Source: Sesamum alatum
Lineage: Eukaryota > Streptophyta > Magnoliopsida > Lamiales > Pedaliaceae
Reading direction: 5' to 3'
NCBI GenBank assembly: GCA_034509735.1
Contig: JACGWO010000008.1
Location: 16,255,864-16,319,863 of the forward strand
Length of the DNA stretch: 64,000 nt
The notes below the pieces were generated by a model. It worked only from the letters and a program-made list of their open reading frames with translations. It did no database searches and was not told the DNA's origin. A program made the translations under genes and the position numbers. Shown in pieces: positions 46,005 through 58,900 of this stretch (within the stretch, counting starts at the first letter, position 1; every line of letters starts with the position of its first letter).

Positions 46005-47440
46005 TAGCTTGAGGCCATGAAATCTGAGATGGACTCGATGGGTACAAATCAGGTTTGGACCCTAGTGGACCCACCCAAAGGGATAAAACCCGTAGGGTGT
46101 AAATGGGTCTACAAACGTAAGGTTGGAGCTGACGGGGAGGTTACAACCTTCAAAGCCAGACTTGTGGCGAAATGTTACACTCAGCGACCCGGGGTCGACT
46201 TTGAGGAAACCTACTCGCTCGTAGCAATGGCTAAGTCCATTCGGATACTGCTTTCCATAACAACATGGTATAACTATGAAATATGGCAGATGGACGTGAA
46301 AACGGCCTTCTTCAACGGTTTCGTAGAGGAAGAGATCTATATGGATCAGCCCGAAGGTTTCATAACTGTTGGAGAACAAGCTTCCCGAAGCTAGAACATA
46401 CATTTTGATGATGTCATACGGGGATATGATTTCATCAAGAACGAGTCCGATCCTTGTGTATACAAGAAGATCAGTGGGAGCTCAGTTGCGTTTCTGGTGC
46501 TTTATGTGGATGACATCTTGCTCATTGGAAATGATGCTAAGATGATGGGTACCATTAAAGCCTGGTTGTCAACGCAATTCTCCATGAAGGATATAGGCGA
46601 GGCATCCTACATCCTTGGCATCAAGATCTACAGGGATAGATCTAGAAGGATGTTAGGAATGGCCCAATCCACGTATATTGAGAAAATCTTGAAGAGATTC
46701 AAGATGGAAAACTTAAAACAAGGATTCCTTCCTATGAGGCATGGAATTAAGTTGTCCAAGAAGCAGTCTCCCAAGACTGATGAGGAGCTTAAACGGATGT
46801 TGGACATCCCCTATGCTTCAGCCGTAGGCAGCATACAGTATGTTGTTCAGTGCACTAGACCTAATGTGGCTTTCGCTTTGAGCGTAACTAGTCGATATCA
46901 GTCGTGTGCCGGGGAGACACACTGGAGTGCAGTCAAGACTATCCTGAAGTACCTAAAAAGGACTAAGGACATGTTCTTGATCTACGGCGGTGGAGAGTTG
47001 ATACTGGAAGGCTATAGCGACACTAGCATCCAGTCGGATGATGATGATACCAAGTCTCAGTATGGTTTTGTATTTAGACTAAATGGTGGCGTGGTAACTT
47101 GGAAGGGTTCCAAGCAGGCTACCACAGCGGACTCCACCATAGAGTTTTGAATACATAGCGGTTTTGGAAGCTGCTAAGGAGTGGCTTGGTTGATGAGCTA
47201 CATCCAAGGGTTGGATGTAGTACCTAGCATTGCTAAGCATGTAATTATCTTTTATGATAATAACAGCGCGATAGTGCTAGCAAAGGAACTGAGATCTCAT
47301 CACGATCCAAGCATATTCTTAAATGCTACCATCTGCTTAGAGAGATGGATAGCAGGAGTGACGTTCGGTTGGACCGAGTCAGCTCCGCAGAAAACATAGC
47401 AGATTCACTTGCTAAGCCTATGCCGCAAGTTGCCCATACT
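46005..47440 (+). pseudogene. Copia reverse transcriptase and RNase H, broken
   Basis: A TAG at 46005 replaces the usual tryptophan in the LEAMKSEMDSM block. RT then reads VWTLVDPPKGIKPVGCKWVY, QMDVKTAFFNG and the catalytic YVDD at 46503-46514. A stop at 46392 and a frame change separate the two halves. RNase H segments (YGGGELILEGYSD, VVTWKGSKQATT) lie at 46980-47140, with a stop at 47148-47150 and a continuation in another frame from 47181. Confidence 0.8.
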
Positions 47441-47489
47441 CACCTTCTGGATAAGAGGTTCGAGGTCAATGGGTGATTGGCTTTAGGTC

Positions 47490-47500
47490 AAGTGGGAGAT
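47490..47500 (+). promoter_or_regulatory. Polypurine tract of the copia element
   Basis: AAGTGGGAGAT immediately precedes the 3' LTR start TGTTAGAATAGG and would prime plus-strand synthesis. Confidence 0.85.
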
Positions 47501-49213
47501 TGTTAGAATAGGTGACCAGAAAGCCAATAAGTTTGGTGATTTGTAACCTATTATACAACTCGATGTAAATGTAATATTATTATGTGATGAATAAAATGAG
47601 TATTCGTCACTTTTGGTGCTTACTTTGTTGCGCTCATTTCACATTTGTTAAAACGGTGTTTTACTTATATCGCAACAAATCCCACAGACCACGGTTAACA
47701 ACTCGTGCAGTTGGGCCACGCATTGGATGGTGGTCATGAAACCAACTGATTCAGAGTTGGGTCTGAAATGTTCCAAGTCGAGGACCTCGAGACAGGGCAT
47801 CGAGAGTCCTATTGAGACTTGCATCAATAGCCGTGTTCCTTGGATGAGTGTCGTGTTTCATCGACGACAGGCGTGGGACGCCTACACGATCTTGATGGGT
47901 TGGTCGACTGGGATTGAGCCGACTGGACTGACTCACGGGGATCATCATATGGAAGCCTTGGAGGCTTGGTCGGTATGATTGGATTTTTCCAGTTCCGATA
48001 GTACGGAAGTAGTCCTCAGACTTGAGGGATCATGGCAGTCGCGTGCACAGGACGGCTGTATCTTGGATCTGGCGAGAGGTGATCATTCTGTAAGATGATC
48101 ATCATAAGCCTTGTCCAGTGCAGTCGGAATGTGTAGCGAGGACTGTGGATTCCAAGAAGAGGATCCGTCCCCTGTCAGCATGTGACAGAGGTATCTCATA
48201 TGCACTCAGAGACACGTTCATGTTGTTTTAAAGTTGTGGCCATAGTGGTTGGTCGAACAAGGAATGGTTTCCTATGTCGACGCAATGAAGCATACGTAGT
48301 CTCGAGTATTAAACATAGATGCCTAGTCAAGGATGGGAACCGACGTCCAATTCCATACCCTAGACTAAGGACGAGAGACGGTAGACGGAAGGACCGTACC
48401 CGTACGGAATCGATGCCTAAATGTTCACGCCAATTCACCTAGTCTCTAGTGCCATGGACCGTTGCTAGACGGCCACCCATGGTAACGGGTCCTTGTGCGA
48501 CACGGGCCCAAGTCTAGCTGAGGGTGAACCTAAAGGGCACACACAAATCACCGAGGAGGTTGAGAGATTGACTTGGAGTCAATCTCGAAGAATAAATAAG
48601 TAATTAGATTACTTAAGGAAAAGCCCATTGGATGGACGGGCCGATATTGTATCGGGCCCTCGTTTAATCGATAAATTGGATTTTCGATTAAATATGGAAA
48701 GTTGAGATGTTGGATCTTTTAATTGGATACAAAGATCAACGGGAATAATTTAAGTGGACATTAAATTGGATTTAATGTCGGGTACATCATAATTGGATTA
48801 CGATAAAAACCCGGTCCGTTAAATTTGACCCGAGAGGAGAAATAATTCCTATTTTGGAATAGGAAGAAGTTGGACTTCTTTCTAAATTGGACATGGCCGA
48901 AATGCTCCATTGGAGGAAGCAAAATCAGCCATGTTTCATGCAAGGTGGTATGTTGACTTATCTCTTTTGGAAAGATACAAATCAACTCCAATCAAACCCT
49001 TCTCTTTTGGTATGATTTGATCATACCATAAATTTTGGTAGGCTTGATTGAAGAATTAATGGTGATTGATTGGAATGTATCTAGACATCCTTGGATAAGC
49101 CTAGACACATTCCAATAATCACATTAATTATGTATATATATGAGTATATACAACACCTTGCATATGTGAATAATAATTCATCTTTTTCTAGGAAAAAGAA
49201 GAAGAAAATCGGC

Positions 49214-49253
<40 letters not shown>

Positions 49254-49736
49254 GGCCATCTCCCCCCCTTTCTCACTTGTGTTCTTCACTTGATTTTGAA
49301 TCAAGAAGAAGAACAAAGTAGGTTTAATAGTACACTAATCCATAGTGTTCTTCTCTTAAACCGATTCTTTCTTAAACCCGTTCTCTTCTAGCAAGGAGAA
49401 AGTGAGTTTCTTCCGGTGTGGTGTGGATCACCTTTGGAGAATCCATACGTTTGGATTTGTGAGCATTCCGAAAAAAAGGAACAACGCTAGTAGCCGAGCA
49501 CGCGTTAAATCTACAAAGTAACGATTATTACGCTTTAGTAGATCTTAACTTTCTTTTTCATCTATGCCCTATATGTTATAAGTGTGCCTTTTAACTTTAA
49601 CATATCCCACATCGAACGCCCGGTTGAGCACCAAAGGGTACACCCCTTGGGATTTCGCCTTATAATGCGATTTAATTTTATATTTACGATTTTCTCGCTT
49701 CCGCTCGCGCTCCCGGGTGGATCCGCTTGTCCTTCA
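47501..49736 (+). repeat. Complete 3' LTR of the copia element (2236 bp)
   Basis: It begins TGTTAGAATAGGTGACCAGA and ends GTCCTTCA, giving TG...CA ends. It is the full-length reference for the LTR family in this window, with solo copies at 1026-3226 and 52662-54822 (both minus), fragments at 40803-41665 and 55055-55932, and a partial copy from 63724. A CT microsatellite lies at 49217-49251. Confidence 0.9.
49217..49251. repeat. (CT)n microsatellite in the 3' LTR
   Basis: A run of CT dinucleotides of about 35 bp, longer than the matching run in the 5' LTR. Confidence 0.8.
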
Positions 49737-50842
49737 AGTGGAAGGATCCGCTCAACCCTCTACTTTATCCTCATGTCCTATAATAGGTTATAACATGTAT
49801 AATCAATATACCAAAAATATCGTAATTCCAAATAAAGTATATAAAATTCGTAGACTTTCCACGAATCTTTTAATATTTCATTTATATCCAAATTCTAATC
49901 TCCGTTCCATTCTCTTCTAAATAACTAGACATTCTAAGCTTTCCAAATATATATCCAATTTATCAATTAACTCATAAGAGTTTATATCATCAAATCGTTT
50001 ATATTTTTATAATTACTGTTTTCTATAAAGTACTAAATTCAATCATCACAAAAATCTCATATTCTTTTATAATAAGTATAGTATTTCTCAAATATAGCTT
50101 CCTAATATTTTTTAAACATAATCTCCTAGTTTCCTTATTAATATCTTCCCGTTCTTCACTATTATAATAATTTAAATGCTAGTACATATAATTAAGCATT
50201 TGGTTGATAAACCCGATGAAATTGAATAATCAGTTATAGCAATGATTAAATCTAGCATATAGATAATTTAATAAATTAATTATAACATCCCTAATTCAAA
50301 TGAGATATTTAACTAGTCACTAATTTACAAATAGTCAAACTCATTAACTTTTTTGGTTAAATATTAAATCGGCCAATATAAATAACATTTAATAAATACA
50401 CTAATTAAATAATATTGACATGCAAATTAATTAGTAATAATTTATAACTAAAAACCATTACAGGTTATTTGTTCGAATATGTGTCTGTGTGTGTGTATTT
50501 GTTTTGCATGTTTGTGTGTATTGTTTTGAAATGACAACTTGTAAAGGGTATATATATATATATATATATAATATTAGGCGGTGGGTTGGCAGCCGCAATT
50601 TCGTCATTTCATCTTTTTATAATTAAATTTAAAACTTTATCAAAATTTCCATTACATCCTCCCTAATTTTATTAATTAATATAATTTTCTCCCAAATATT
50701 ATATACAACTCCAATTTACTCCATTCAAGTTTTAATATGATCAAAATTTTAATATGTAATTTATTAACTAATTAACTAAATTTATTAAATAACCAATTAA
50801 TTCCACAATTATGAATAAAATTCTATGAACGTCACAATCCTA
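49737..50842 (-). mobile_element. 3' LTR region of the chromodomain gypsy element
   Basis: This AT-rich, non-coding DNA lies downstream of the chromodomain on the minus strand. The usual 3' context (TTTTGAGGATGAAATTTT) precedes a probable LTR start TGACGTTCATAG at 50842. Much of the segment is homologous to the split LTR at 3999-4415 and 9588-9727 on the plus strand. A (TA)n run at 50549-50571 sits where a TATA box could lie. The far end abuts the copia 3' LTR at 49736. Confidence 0.65.
50549..50571. repeat. (TA)n microsatellite
   Basis: A TA-dinucleotide run inside the gypsy LTR region, with GT-rich short repeats nearby at 50480-50520. Confidence 0.75.
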
Positions 50843-50917
50843 ATAAAAATTTCATCCTCAAAATTTAATTAACTTACTTGTTTAATGGAATAAATAAGGG
50901 TACTTCTCCCTCATATG

Positions 50918-51151
50918 CTACTCAACCTCCCAAGTGACCTCTTTTGGAATATGATGACTCCACTTTACTTTTACCCTCGGTATCTTCTTATTTCTCAATT
51001 TCCTTAGGCTTCTGTCCAAAATCTTTGTTGGCTCTTCTATATACATCAATTCTTTGGAAATTTCTATCTCTAGTTCACGGAGGACACGGCTAGGATCAGA
51101 TCGGTATCGTCGTAGCATCGAAACATGGAATACATTATGTATCTGTGACAA
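50918..51151 (-). pseudogene. Gypsy integrase C-terminal chromodomain
   Basis: The open frame starts MSQIHNVFHVSMLRRYRSDP and ends with the chromodomain-type segment KVKWSHHIPKEVTWEVE. In chromoviruses this domain targets integration to chromatin. It is the 3' end of pol. Confidence 0.8.
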
Positions 51152-51238
51152 TTCTATTGGTAGTGCTAGTCGATACGCTAGTGGTCCGATTCTTTCAATA
51201 ATTTCGTATGGTTTAATATACCTCAGACTAAACTTCCT

Positions 51239-52257
51239 TTACTTACCAAATTTCAAGATTTCCTTCCATGGAGATACTTCGAGAAAAACTTTCTCACCTA
51301 TTTCATACTCCATTTCCCTCCGGTGTTTATCAATATAACTTTTCTGCTGGTCTTGTGCAGCTTTCAAACACTTCTTAACTATTTGTATCTTTTCTATAGT
51401 TTCTTGCACCAATTCAGGGCTTTCTAGCTCTTGTAATCCCTCAACATCCCAACATATTGAACTTTGACATTTCCTTCCATACAAAGATTCGTATGGGGCT
51501 ATCCCGATGCTAGAGTGAAAACTGTTGTTATATGCAAACTCCATCAATGGTAAGTGATCATCCCAGTTGCCCTTAAACTCCATTGTACAAGCCCTCATCA
51601 TATCTTCCAGGGTCTGAATTGTTCTTTTTGACTGTCCATCTTTCTGAGGATGAAATACGGTACTTGAAATGCAGGTTGTGCCTAATGCCCTTTATAACTT
51701 TCCCAAAAACATGAGGTGAATTGAGGATCTCTATCAGCCATAATAGATTCAAGCACACCAATGCAATTGTACAACCCCGGAAAGATACAAATAAGCTAAC
51801 TTATCCAGAGAATCACTTTGGCGTACAGGCAAGAAATGAGCTGATTTCGTCAATCTATCCATAATTACCCAAATAGCGCCATGCTTTCTGAGTGTACAGG
51901 GCAACCCTACGACAAAATCTGTAGTAATCTTTTCCCAGTCCATTCTGGTATAGATAAAGGTTGAAGTTTACGTGTTGGCGCTTGATGTTCTGCCTTTAGT
52001 TGCTGACAAGTCATACATTTAGCCACAAATTCTGCCATATCTTTCTTCATAGCCTACCACCAATAATAAGGTCTTAACTTCCAATATATCTTTATAGTAC
52101 TAGGATCCATTACATATGGTGCATTGTGAGCTTCCCGCAAAATCTCCTCTCGTAACCCATCTATGTTAGGCATACAAACTCGTCCTCCATTCACTATCAC
52201 TCCACCAGCCTTTACTGAAAAATTAGGCTTCTTACCCTGTTTCATTATCTCTAGCAT
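51239..52257 (-). pseudogene. Gypsy integrase, broken
   Basis: The H2C2 zinc-binding part is at about 52170-51990 (LREEILREAHNAPY, then MTCQQLK). The core begins with DWEKITTDFVVGLP at about 51943, and IWVIMDRLTKSAHFLPV follows. The C-terminal part (WDDHLPLMEFAYNNSFHSSI) is at 51562-51500. Stops and frame changes at about 52055, 51750 and 51600 break the frame. Confidence 0.8.
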
Positions 52258-52269
52258 CCGTAATAAGAA

Positions 52270-52661
52270 AAGATCTCGCGAATTTGTGCTTCTCCAATTT
52301 TATCCACAAAGTCTGGCGTAAGTTGCAAGGTTGGCAACAAACCCACTACCTAATCAATCTCCAATTTCATATTCATAGATCTCATTTCTAATAGCAATGT
52401 CAGATTATGACTTCCTAAATCGGTTACTCCAAGTCATGCGTGGGATAATTTAACTCATGAGTTCTCAATTGGCGAAATGTATAAACAATTACATTACCGT
52501 TTTGCATCAATACACACCCCAAACCCTGTTTGGATGCATTTGTATACACCATATATCCACTGCTATTAGACGGTAAAACCAAAATCGGAGTTGAGGTTAA
52601 TCTTTTCTGTAGCTCATCAAAACTTCATTGACGTTGTTTAGTCTAGTGGAATGCTACCCCT
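52270..52661 (-). pseudogene. Gypsy RT C-terminus and RNase H, distal to the LTR insertion
   Basis: Reading from 52661 downward, the frame gives [18 protein letters not shown] and then a [18 protein letters not shown]ase H segment, with stops early in the stretch. It continues the RT half at 54828-55050 once the inserted LTR and one CCCCT copy are ignored. Confidence 0.8.
52657..52661. repeat. Target-site duplication CCCCT, left copy
   Basis: CCCCT lies directly left of the solo LTR and again at 54823-54827 directly right of it. Confidence 0.85.
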
Positions 52662-54822
52662 TGAAGGGACAAGCGGATCCGCCCGAGAGCACGAGCGGCG
52701 TAAATTATTACAATTTAATCACCAAATCCCAAGGGGTGTACCCTTGGGTGCTCAACCAGGCGTTCGATGTAGGATGTGATAATATTAAGCATAAATATAT
52801 ATTGATCACATAGAGCATAGACATAGAACAAAATACTACAATAGCGTAAAAACCGAGATTACCTTTGTAGTTAAATTGCTTGCACGGCTACTACCATTGT
52901 TCCCCTCCGGATATGCTCACTAAGTTCAAACGTATGAACTCTCTAGAGTAGTCCACACCACACTGGAAGAGATCTCATTTTTCTTGCTAGAGAAAAACGG
53001 ATCTAGAGGACACGGTTCAAGAAACTAGACCACTGTTGAATTAGTGTCTTTTCTTAAACTAGCCTTGTTCTTCAAGATGATCCAAGATCAAGTGAAGGAC
53101 AAAGAGGTTAGTCGAGAGGGGCCGAAATTGAGAGGAGAAAGTGAGGTGTGTTTTTCTTCTTTTTCCTAGAAAAAGGTGAAAGGTAATTCACTTGCATTGA
53201 TGATTGTATATAGCCATATATATACAAAATTAATGTGATTATTGAAATGTGTCTAGGTTCATCTAAGGATATCTCTATACATCCCAATCAATCCCACTAA
53301 TTCATTAATCAAGCCTACCATCCCATAAGGTATGATTTAATCATACCAAATGAGAGAGGCATTAATTTGTCCCTTACCAAAAGGGACAAGTCAACCTCAC
53401 CAAGGCCTTGTATGGCCGAACTTTTACCTCTCCAAGAGTGGTAATTTTCGGCCAACCAATATTGGGAAGAAGTCCAACTTCTTCTAGTTCCAAAAGTGGA
53501 ATTAACACACCTCTTGGGCCAAAATTTAATGAACTGGGTTACATCGTAATCCACTTACAATGAACCCAAAATTAAATCCCATTTAATTTAAGGTCCACTT
53601 AAATAATTCCCATTTATCTTTTAATCCAATTAAAAGATTCAATTTTTCGACTCTCTACGTTAACCGATAAATCCCATTTACCAATCAAACAAAGGCGGGA
53701 TACAATATCAGCCCGTCCATCCAATGGACAATCCCTTAACTAATTCAATTATTCATTATCCTCTCAAATTGATTCCAAGTCAATTTCTTGACCTCCTCGG
53801 TGATTTGTGTGTGACCCTTTAGGTTTACCCTCAGCTAGACTTGGGCCCGTGTCCAACAGGAGCCCGTCACCATGGGTGGCCGTCTAGCAATGGTCAATGG
53901 CACTAGAGACTAGGTGAATGTTGGTGTGAACATTTAGGCGCCGATTCCATATGGGTATGGTCCTTCCGTCTCCCGGCCTTAGTCTAGGGTATAGAATTGT
54001 GCGTCGATTCCCATCCTTGACTAGACATCTATGCTTAATACTTAAGACCACGCATGACTCATTGCATCGACACAGGAAACCATTTTCTGCTCGACCAACC
54101 ACTGTGGCCACAGGTTTAAGCAGCATGAATGTGTCTCCGTGTGCATAGGAGATACCTCTGTCACATACTGACAGGGGACAGATCCTCTTTTTGAAACCCA
54201 CCGTCCTCGCTACACATTCTGACAACACTGGACAAGGTTTATAATGATCATCTTACATAATTACCACCTCTTACCAAATCCAAGATACAACCATCGTGTG
54301 CACGTGACTGCCATGGTTCTTCAAGTCTAAGGACTACTCCCGTACTATCGGAACCAGAGAAATCCAATCATACCGACCAAGCCTCCAAGGCTTCCATATG
54401 ATGATCCCTGCGAGTCTGTATAGGACAATCCACCAAGATCGCATAGGCGTCCCATGCCTGTCGCCGATGAAACACGGCACTCATCCAATGAATACGACTC
54501 TTGGTGCAAGTCTCTACAGGACTCTCAATGCCCTGTCTCGAGGTCCTCGACTTGGAACATTTCAGACCCAACTCTTTATTAGTTGATTTCATAACCACCA
54601 TCCAATGCGTGACCTAACTGCATGAGTTATTAACCGTGGTCTTTGGGCTTTGTTGTTATATATGTAAAACAACATTAAACATATGGAAAATGAGAACAAC
54701 AAAGAAGGTACCAATGATAATGAATACTCATTGTATTCATTACATAATATTACATTACATCAAGTTGTCAAATATGTTACAAAATGCCAAACCTATTGAC
54801 TTTCTGGTCACCTATTCTAACA
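52662..54822 (-). mobile_element. Solo copia LTR inserted in the gypsy pol gene
   Basis: This 2161-bp LTR starts TGAAGGGACAAGCGGATCC and ends CACCTATTCTAACA on the plus strand. It is homologous to the 3' LTR at 47501-49736 in inverted orientation. CCCCT flanks it on both sides, and the gypsy protein frame resumes across it. It has no internal region. Confidence 0.9.
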
Positions 54823-54827
54823 CCCCT

Positions 54828-55050
54828 TTCCTTAATAACTTAGTCAAAGGACCTGCAATTATGAAAAAGCCCTCATCAAATCTCCTATATTATCCAACTA
54901 GCCCTAAGAAATTACGAACCTCAGTCATATTTTCGGGTACTTTCCACTCCATAACAACCTTTACTTTTGCAGGGTCAGGCATAACCCCATCACCACACAT
55001 CACATGCCCTAGGAAAACCACCTGATTTATCCAGAATTTACACTTGCTTA
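54828..55050 (-). pseudogene. Gypsy reverse transcriptase fragment, proximal to the LTR insertion
   Basis: Reading from about 55046 downward, the frame gives KCKFWINQVVFLGHV, then PDPAKVKVVMEW and TEVRNFLGLVG followed by a stop, then PLTKLLRKG at the insertion point. This is the thumb/connection end of a gypsy RT. The catalytic palm lies beyond the breakpoint at 55050 and is absent. Confidence 0.8.
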
Positions 55051-55054
55051 ATGG

Positions 55055-55932
55055 ACCGCGCCTTGTTTTAATCCAATTAGAACAAGCCCATTAAATTCAA
55101 CGAATTAAATCTAATTCAATTCAAAGCCCAAACAAATTATGCCAATTGCCAAAAGTCTTTTAATCCAATTAAAGACTTAAGCCCAAATACTCTTGATAAA
55201 TAAATCTGATTTATTTAATTAGAGAAAGCCCAATACAATATTGGTCATCCATCCAATCGACTATCCCTTATATAAATAATCTAATTATTTATATTCTCCG
55301 AAATTAATTTAGTCCAATTAAATTAATTTCCATCTTTCAAAATTAATTCCAATTAATTCCTCCACATCCTCGGTGATTTGTGTGACTCTTTAGGTTCACC
55401 CTCAACTAGACTTAGGTTTGTGTTCAACAGAAGCCCGTCACCATGGGTACAGTTCTTGGCATTAGAGACTAGGTGAATGTTGGCGTGAACATTTAGGCTC
55501 CCGATTTTGCACATTACGGTCCTTTCGTCTACAGTCTTTCGGCCTTAGTATAGGGTATAGAATTAGGTGTCGGTTCACATCCTGGACTAGGCATCTATGC
55601 TTAGTACTCGAGACTGCGATCGCTTCATCGCTTCGACATAGGAAACTATTTCCTATTCGACCAATCACAGTGGCCACAGATTTAGAAAGCATGAACACAT
55701 CTCCAAATGCATAGGAGATACCGCCATCATATACAAACATGGGACGGATCATCTTCTTGAAACCCACCATCCTCGTTACACATTCTGACTGCACTAAACA
55801 AGGCTTATAATGACCATGTGCCAATGATGAACACTTACCATGCCCATCAATACAAAATTACTTTTAATAAAGATTGTTGGTTAGTTCCCAAAACCGCCAA
55901 TTCAATTGGCTTTCTGGTCACCTATTCCAACA
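55055..55932 (-). repeat. 3' LTR fragment of a second copia element
   Basis: On the minus strand it begins TGTTGGAATAGGTGACCAGA at 55932, like the LTR family above but diverged. It keeps the first part of the LTR with internal deletions and breaks off near 55055 against the gypsy RT. Confidence 0.75.
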
Positions 55933-58900
55933 GTCTCCCAGTTGACCTAAATTCAATCACCCATTTCTTTCAAATTAATCTGATTATGAGCAACCTATGA
56001 TATCAGTTTGGTCTTACGGGTCATCAATATACCTGCCAACATGAGTGGTCCAACGGCACGTCACATCTACCTACCATCGCTCCAAGTAGATGGTGGTGTC
56101 TAAGAATTTTTAATGGATCTTGTGATGCGGGCCCTTTTAGCTCATGCCATAGCCCAATTTTCATCCTCCAAGGTGAATATCGGCTCGGCCATGCTAGGCA
56201 TCGCACCCAACCATTGGGTATATGTTTTCTATCCAAACCACTTTCCAGAAAAGACTTCCAAAGTCTCCATACATTCGACTTTCATGATGAAATGTGGTAT
56301 CCGGCTTAGAACCTGTCCAAGCCACCACTTTTATCATTAAGCCCAAACGTACATAGGTATTGAGATTAAAATATTATTCACATGATTCTGGAAGCTAGTA
56401 TCGCTATAGCCTTTCAGAATCAACTCTCCCTTTATGTGCATCAAGTACACTTCTTTAATCCTTATTCTGGTATTAAAGATAGTTCCTAACAACTGTTTAC
56501 TGCCTCCTCGGTGCACCCCCGATCTCTGTTGTTATGCTTAAAGCATAAACAACATCAGGTGCGACGCACTGAACAACATTCCTATGTTGTCTACGACAAA
56601 GACGTAGGGGATGTCAAACATCTAAGTTTCCTCATCAGTCTACCATGATTGAGTTTTGGACAACTTGACTCTATGAATAGCAATCTAATTCCTTTCATGG
56701 AGAATTGCATGAACAATACTTGTGCTTCAGTATTTCCTAACATCTTAACTTCATTCCAAATGAATGTGATGTTACACATTTTATACTTGAACACACCTAT
56801 CCTCATACTGACCCTAGTATCATTACTGACCGTGTCCTACACAGTATGAATTCATCAAAATGAATATTCCAGTTTCATGAAATCTTAACCCCAATTTGAA
56901 TTTCACGATGGAGCCTACGGCTCCAAGCTATTGATCCAATCACGATGTCCAACATCACTTCTCCATGTGGCTTTTGGATAATAGTTCAATTTACCGATCA
57001 GATCCAAGAACCTGTACCTCTCAGGTAAACAGAGTTTTTCGACCGTCCCTAGGAGGGCTGAAATATAGTCAGTAGATGAATTGATTATAAATGACGTTTG
57101 CTTTATACTACTGAGGTGTCGCTCTACTTGATTTCTCAAGAAGCTACTCCTCACGTTGGTTATCCTTTGAAATTCAATTTCTTTTGGGATAACCTATGAA
57201 CTTGCGCAAACCCAGTTTGCCTCCCGCTAGTCCTTTGACATAAATGGGACCATCCCATATACTTAATTACTTTGTGGAATATAGGTTTGCCAAACCATAT
57301 ATAATATGGTGCCTTTAAGAAAGTTCCATGTTTATTAACTCGACAACTTTCTGATAATCCATGTCCAGATAGGCCAAGGTAATTCGATGAAACACCGACC
57401 GAACCATGTCCAACAAGGTTTGATTTCTCCCTTATCAGAGACCGTTTGACAATGGTCCTTACAGGAAGAATTCCACTGAGTGAGAATTCCATTCTCATTT
57501 GGATATTCAAGAACTCCCACTAAATACACACCACCTCGATCCAATTGAAGGGTTTAATTTTGCAATCAATTTGGTTCTCCATTTCAAGTCTAATTCCCCG
57601 AACCTTTCAAAGGTCCTTAGACTGGTGAACCCTCTACTGGTTCTATGTATTGAGCAACCTACAGATGTATGAGGGGATCTAATCCAACAAACCACTTTAG
57701 CAAGCATACTTTGTCCTACAAAGAGCTTTTACCGCCATCTTCCTTCTTAGAAAGGATTTGTAAGCTAGTAAACTCAAGTTGTCTATTTCTAGACTCCTTG
57801 AATCTACCAACTTCCTTATCCTGACTAGAAGAATATGGTCTAACTTTGGCATGCTAGATACTGTAGGTTTAATCTTGATTATCCATTATGCATTATGTTT
57901 TTGAGCAACCATAATCTAATTATGGGATAGAGTAAAACAATTATGTAAATAGCCTAGTAGACTCATCATCAAATAAAAAGAACTTTTATTGATCAAATTG
58001 TAATTCAAATTGTCCAACAATAAGAAATACACAATTTTGATCATGCTAGGTTACAAAATTATATCTTATCATAACATGATCACTAACGGCTAAGCCTAAC
58101 TAGTCCTACAACTTCTGCAGCAATAGCTTTGCCATCACCTAGCTTTTGGCCTTATACTCCTTATCATCACCTGCAAACCATTTGCAGATGTGAGCTTCCA
58201 AAGTAGGCATCCAATACCTAGGAAGTAGAATCAATGATTATGTTGCTTAATAAAAAAATTACCTTGATTGGAGAGGAGTTCAGGACACTCCCTCTTCCAA
58301 TGTCCCCATTTTTCGACAATTAATGCAAAGGTCATTAACAATCCTCGATTGTCGAACCATCTTTTTCTTCCCGTTACCCTCCCCTGGCAGGGCTACAGGA
58401 GCGCTCCAAGTGCTTATAGTTGCTGACTCTGTCTCACCCTTCTTCCTCTTCAAGCGTCTGGCACGCTTACCTTTCGCTCTTGAGGTTGAGGCCTCCTTAA
58501 CCAATATCGATGGCGCAAAATTTTCAATTTTTGACTCGTATTGGACCAACATGTTTATTAACTCATAAATGGACTTCTCAAACCCATTAATGTTATAGTT
58601 TATGATAAACAGATCAAATGAGGGAGGAAGACATTGAGCAATCACGTCAATGTACATCTTTTTTCAAGATCAGTCTTGAGGTCTTTGAGCTTCTCCACAA
58701 AGGATAGCATCTTAACCCCATGCTTTTGTACAGATGATCCTTTAGATATCTTCATTCCAAATAATGCCTCTGTCACAACATATCTAATATGCTAGTCCGG
58801 AACCGCATAAACTTGTTTCATGCAGAGCATTATCGAGAAGACATCGTCCAGCCTGTCATACTGCTTTTGTATCTCATTCGTCATGGAAGCAAGCATGATG

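Larger units (their letters stand above)
40803..49736 (+). mobile_element. Ty1/copia retrotransposon, 5' LTR truncated, coding region decayed
   Basis: The order on the plus strand is a truncated 5' LTR, primer-binding site, a long leader with a GC-rich tract, gag, protease, integrase, RT/RNase H, polypurine tract and a complete 3' LTR. Integrase before RT defines Ty1/copia. At least five in-frame stops or frame changes break the polyprotein. The 5' LTR lacks about the first 1.37 kb, so the left insertion boundary and target duplication are lost. Confidence 0.9.
50843..55050 (-). mobile_element. Ty3/gypsy chromovirus, 5' part missing, interrupted by a solo copia LTR
   Basis: On the minus strand the order is RT (55050 downward), RNase H, integrase, chromodomain, 3' LTR. 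Integrase after RT identifies Ty3/gypsy, and the C-terminal chromodomain identifies a chromovirus. Gag, protease and most of RT are missing beyond 55050. A 2.16-kb solo LTR with CCCCT duplications splits RT from RNase H. Multiple stops show decay. Confidence 0.85.
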
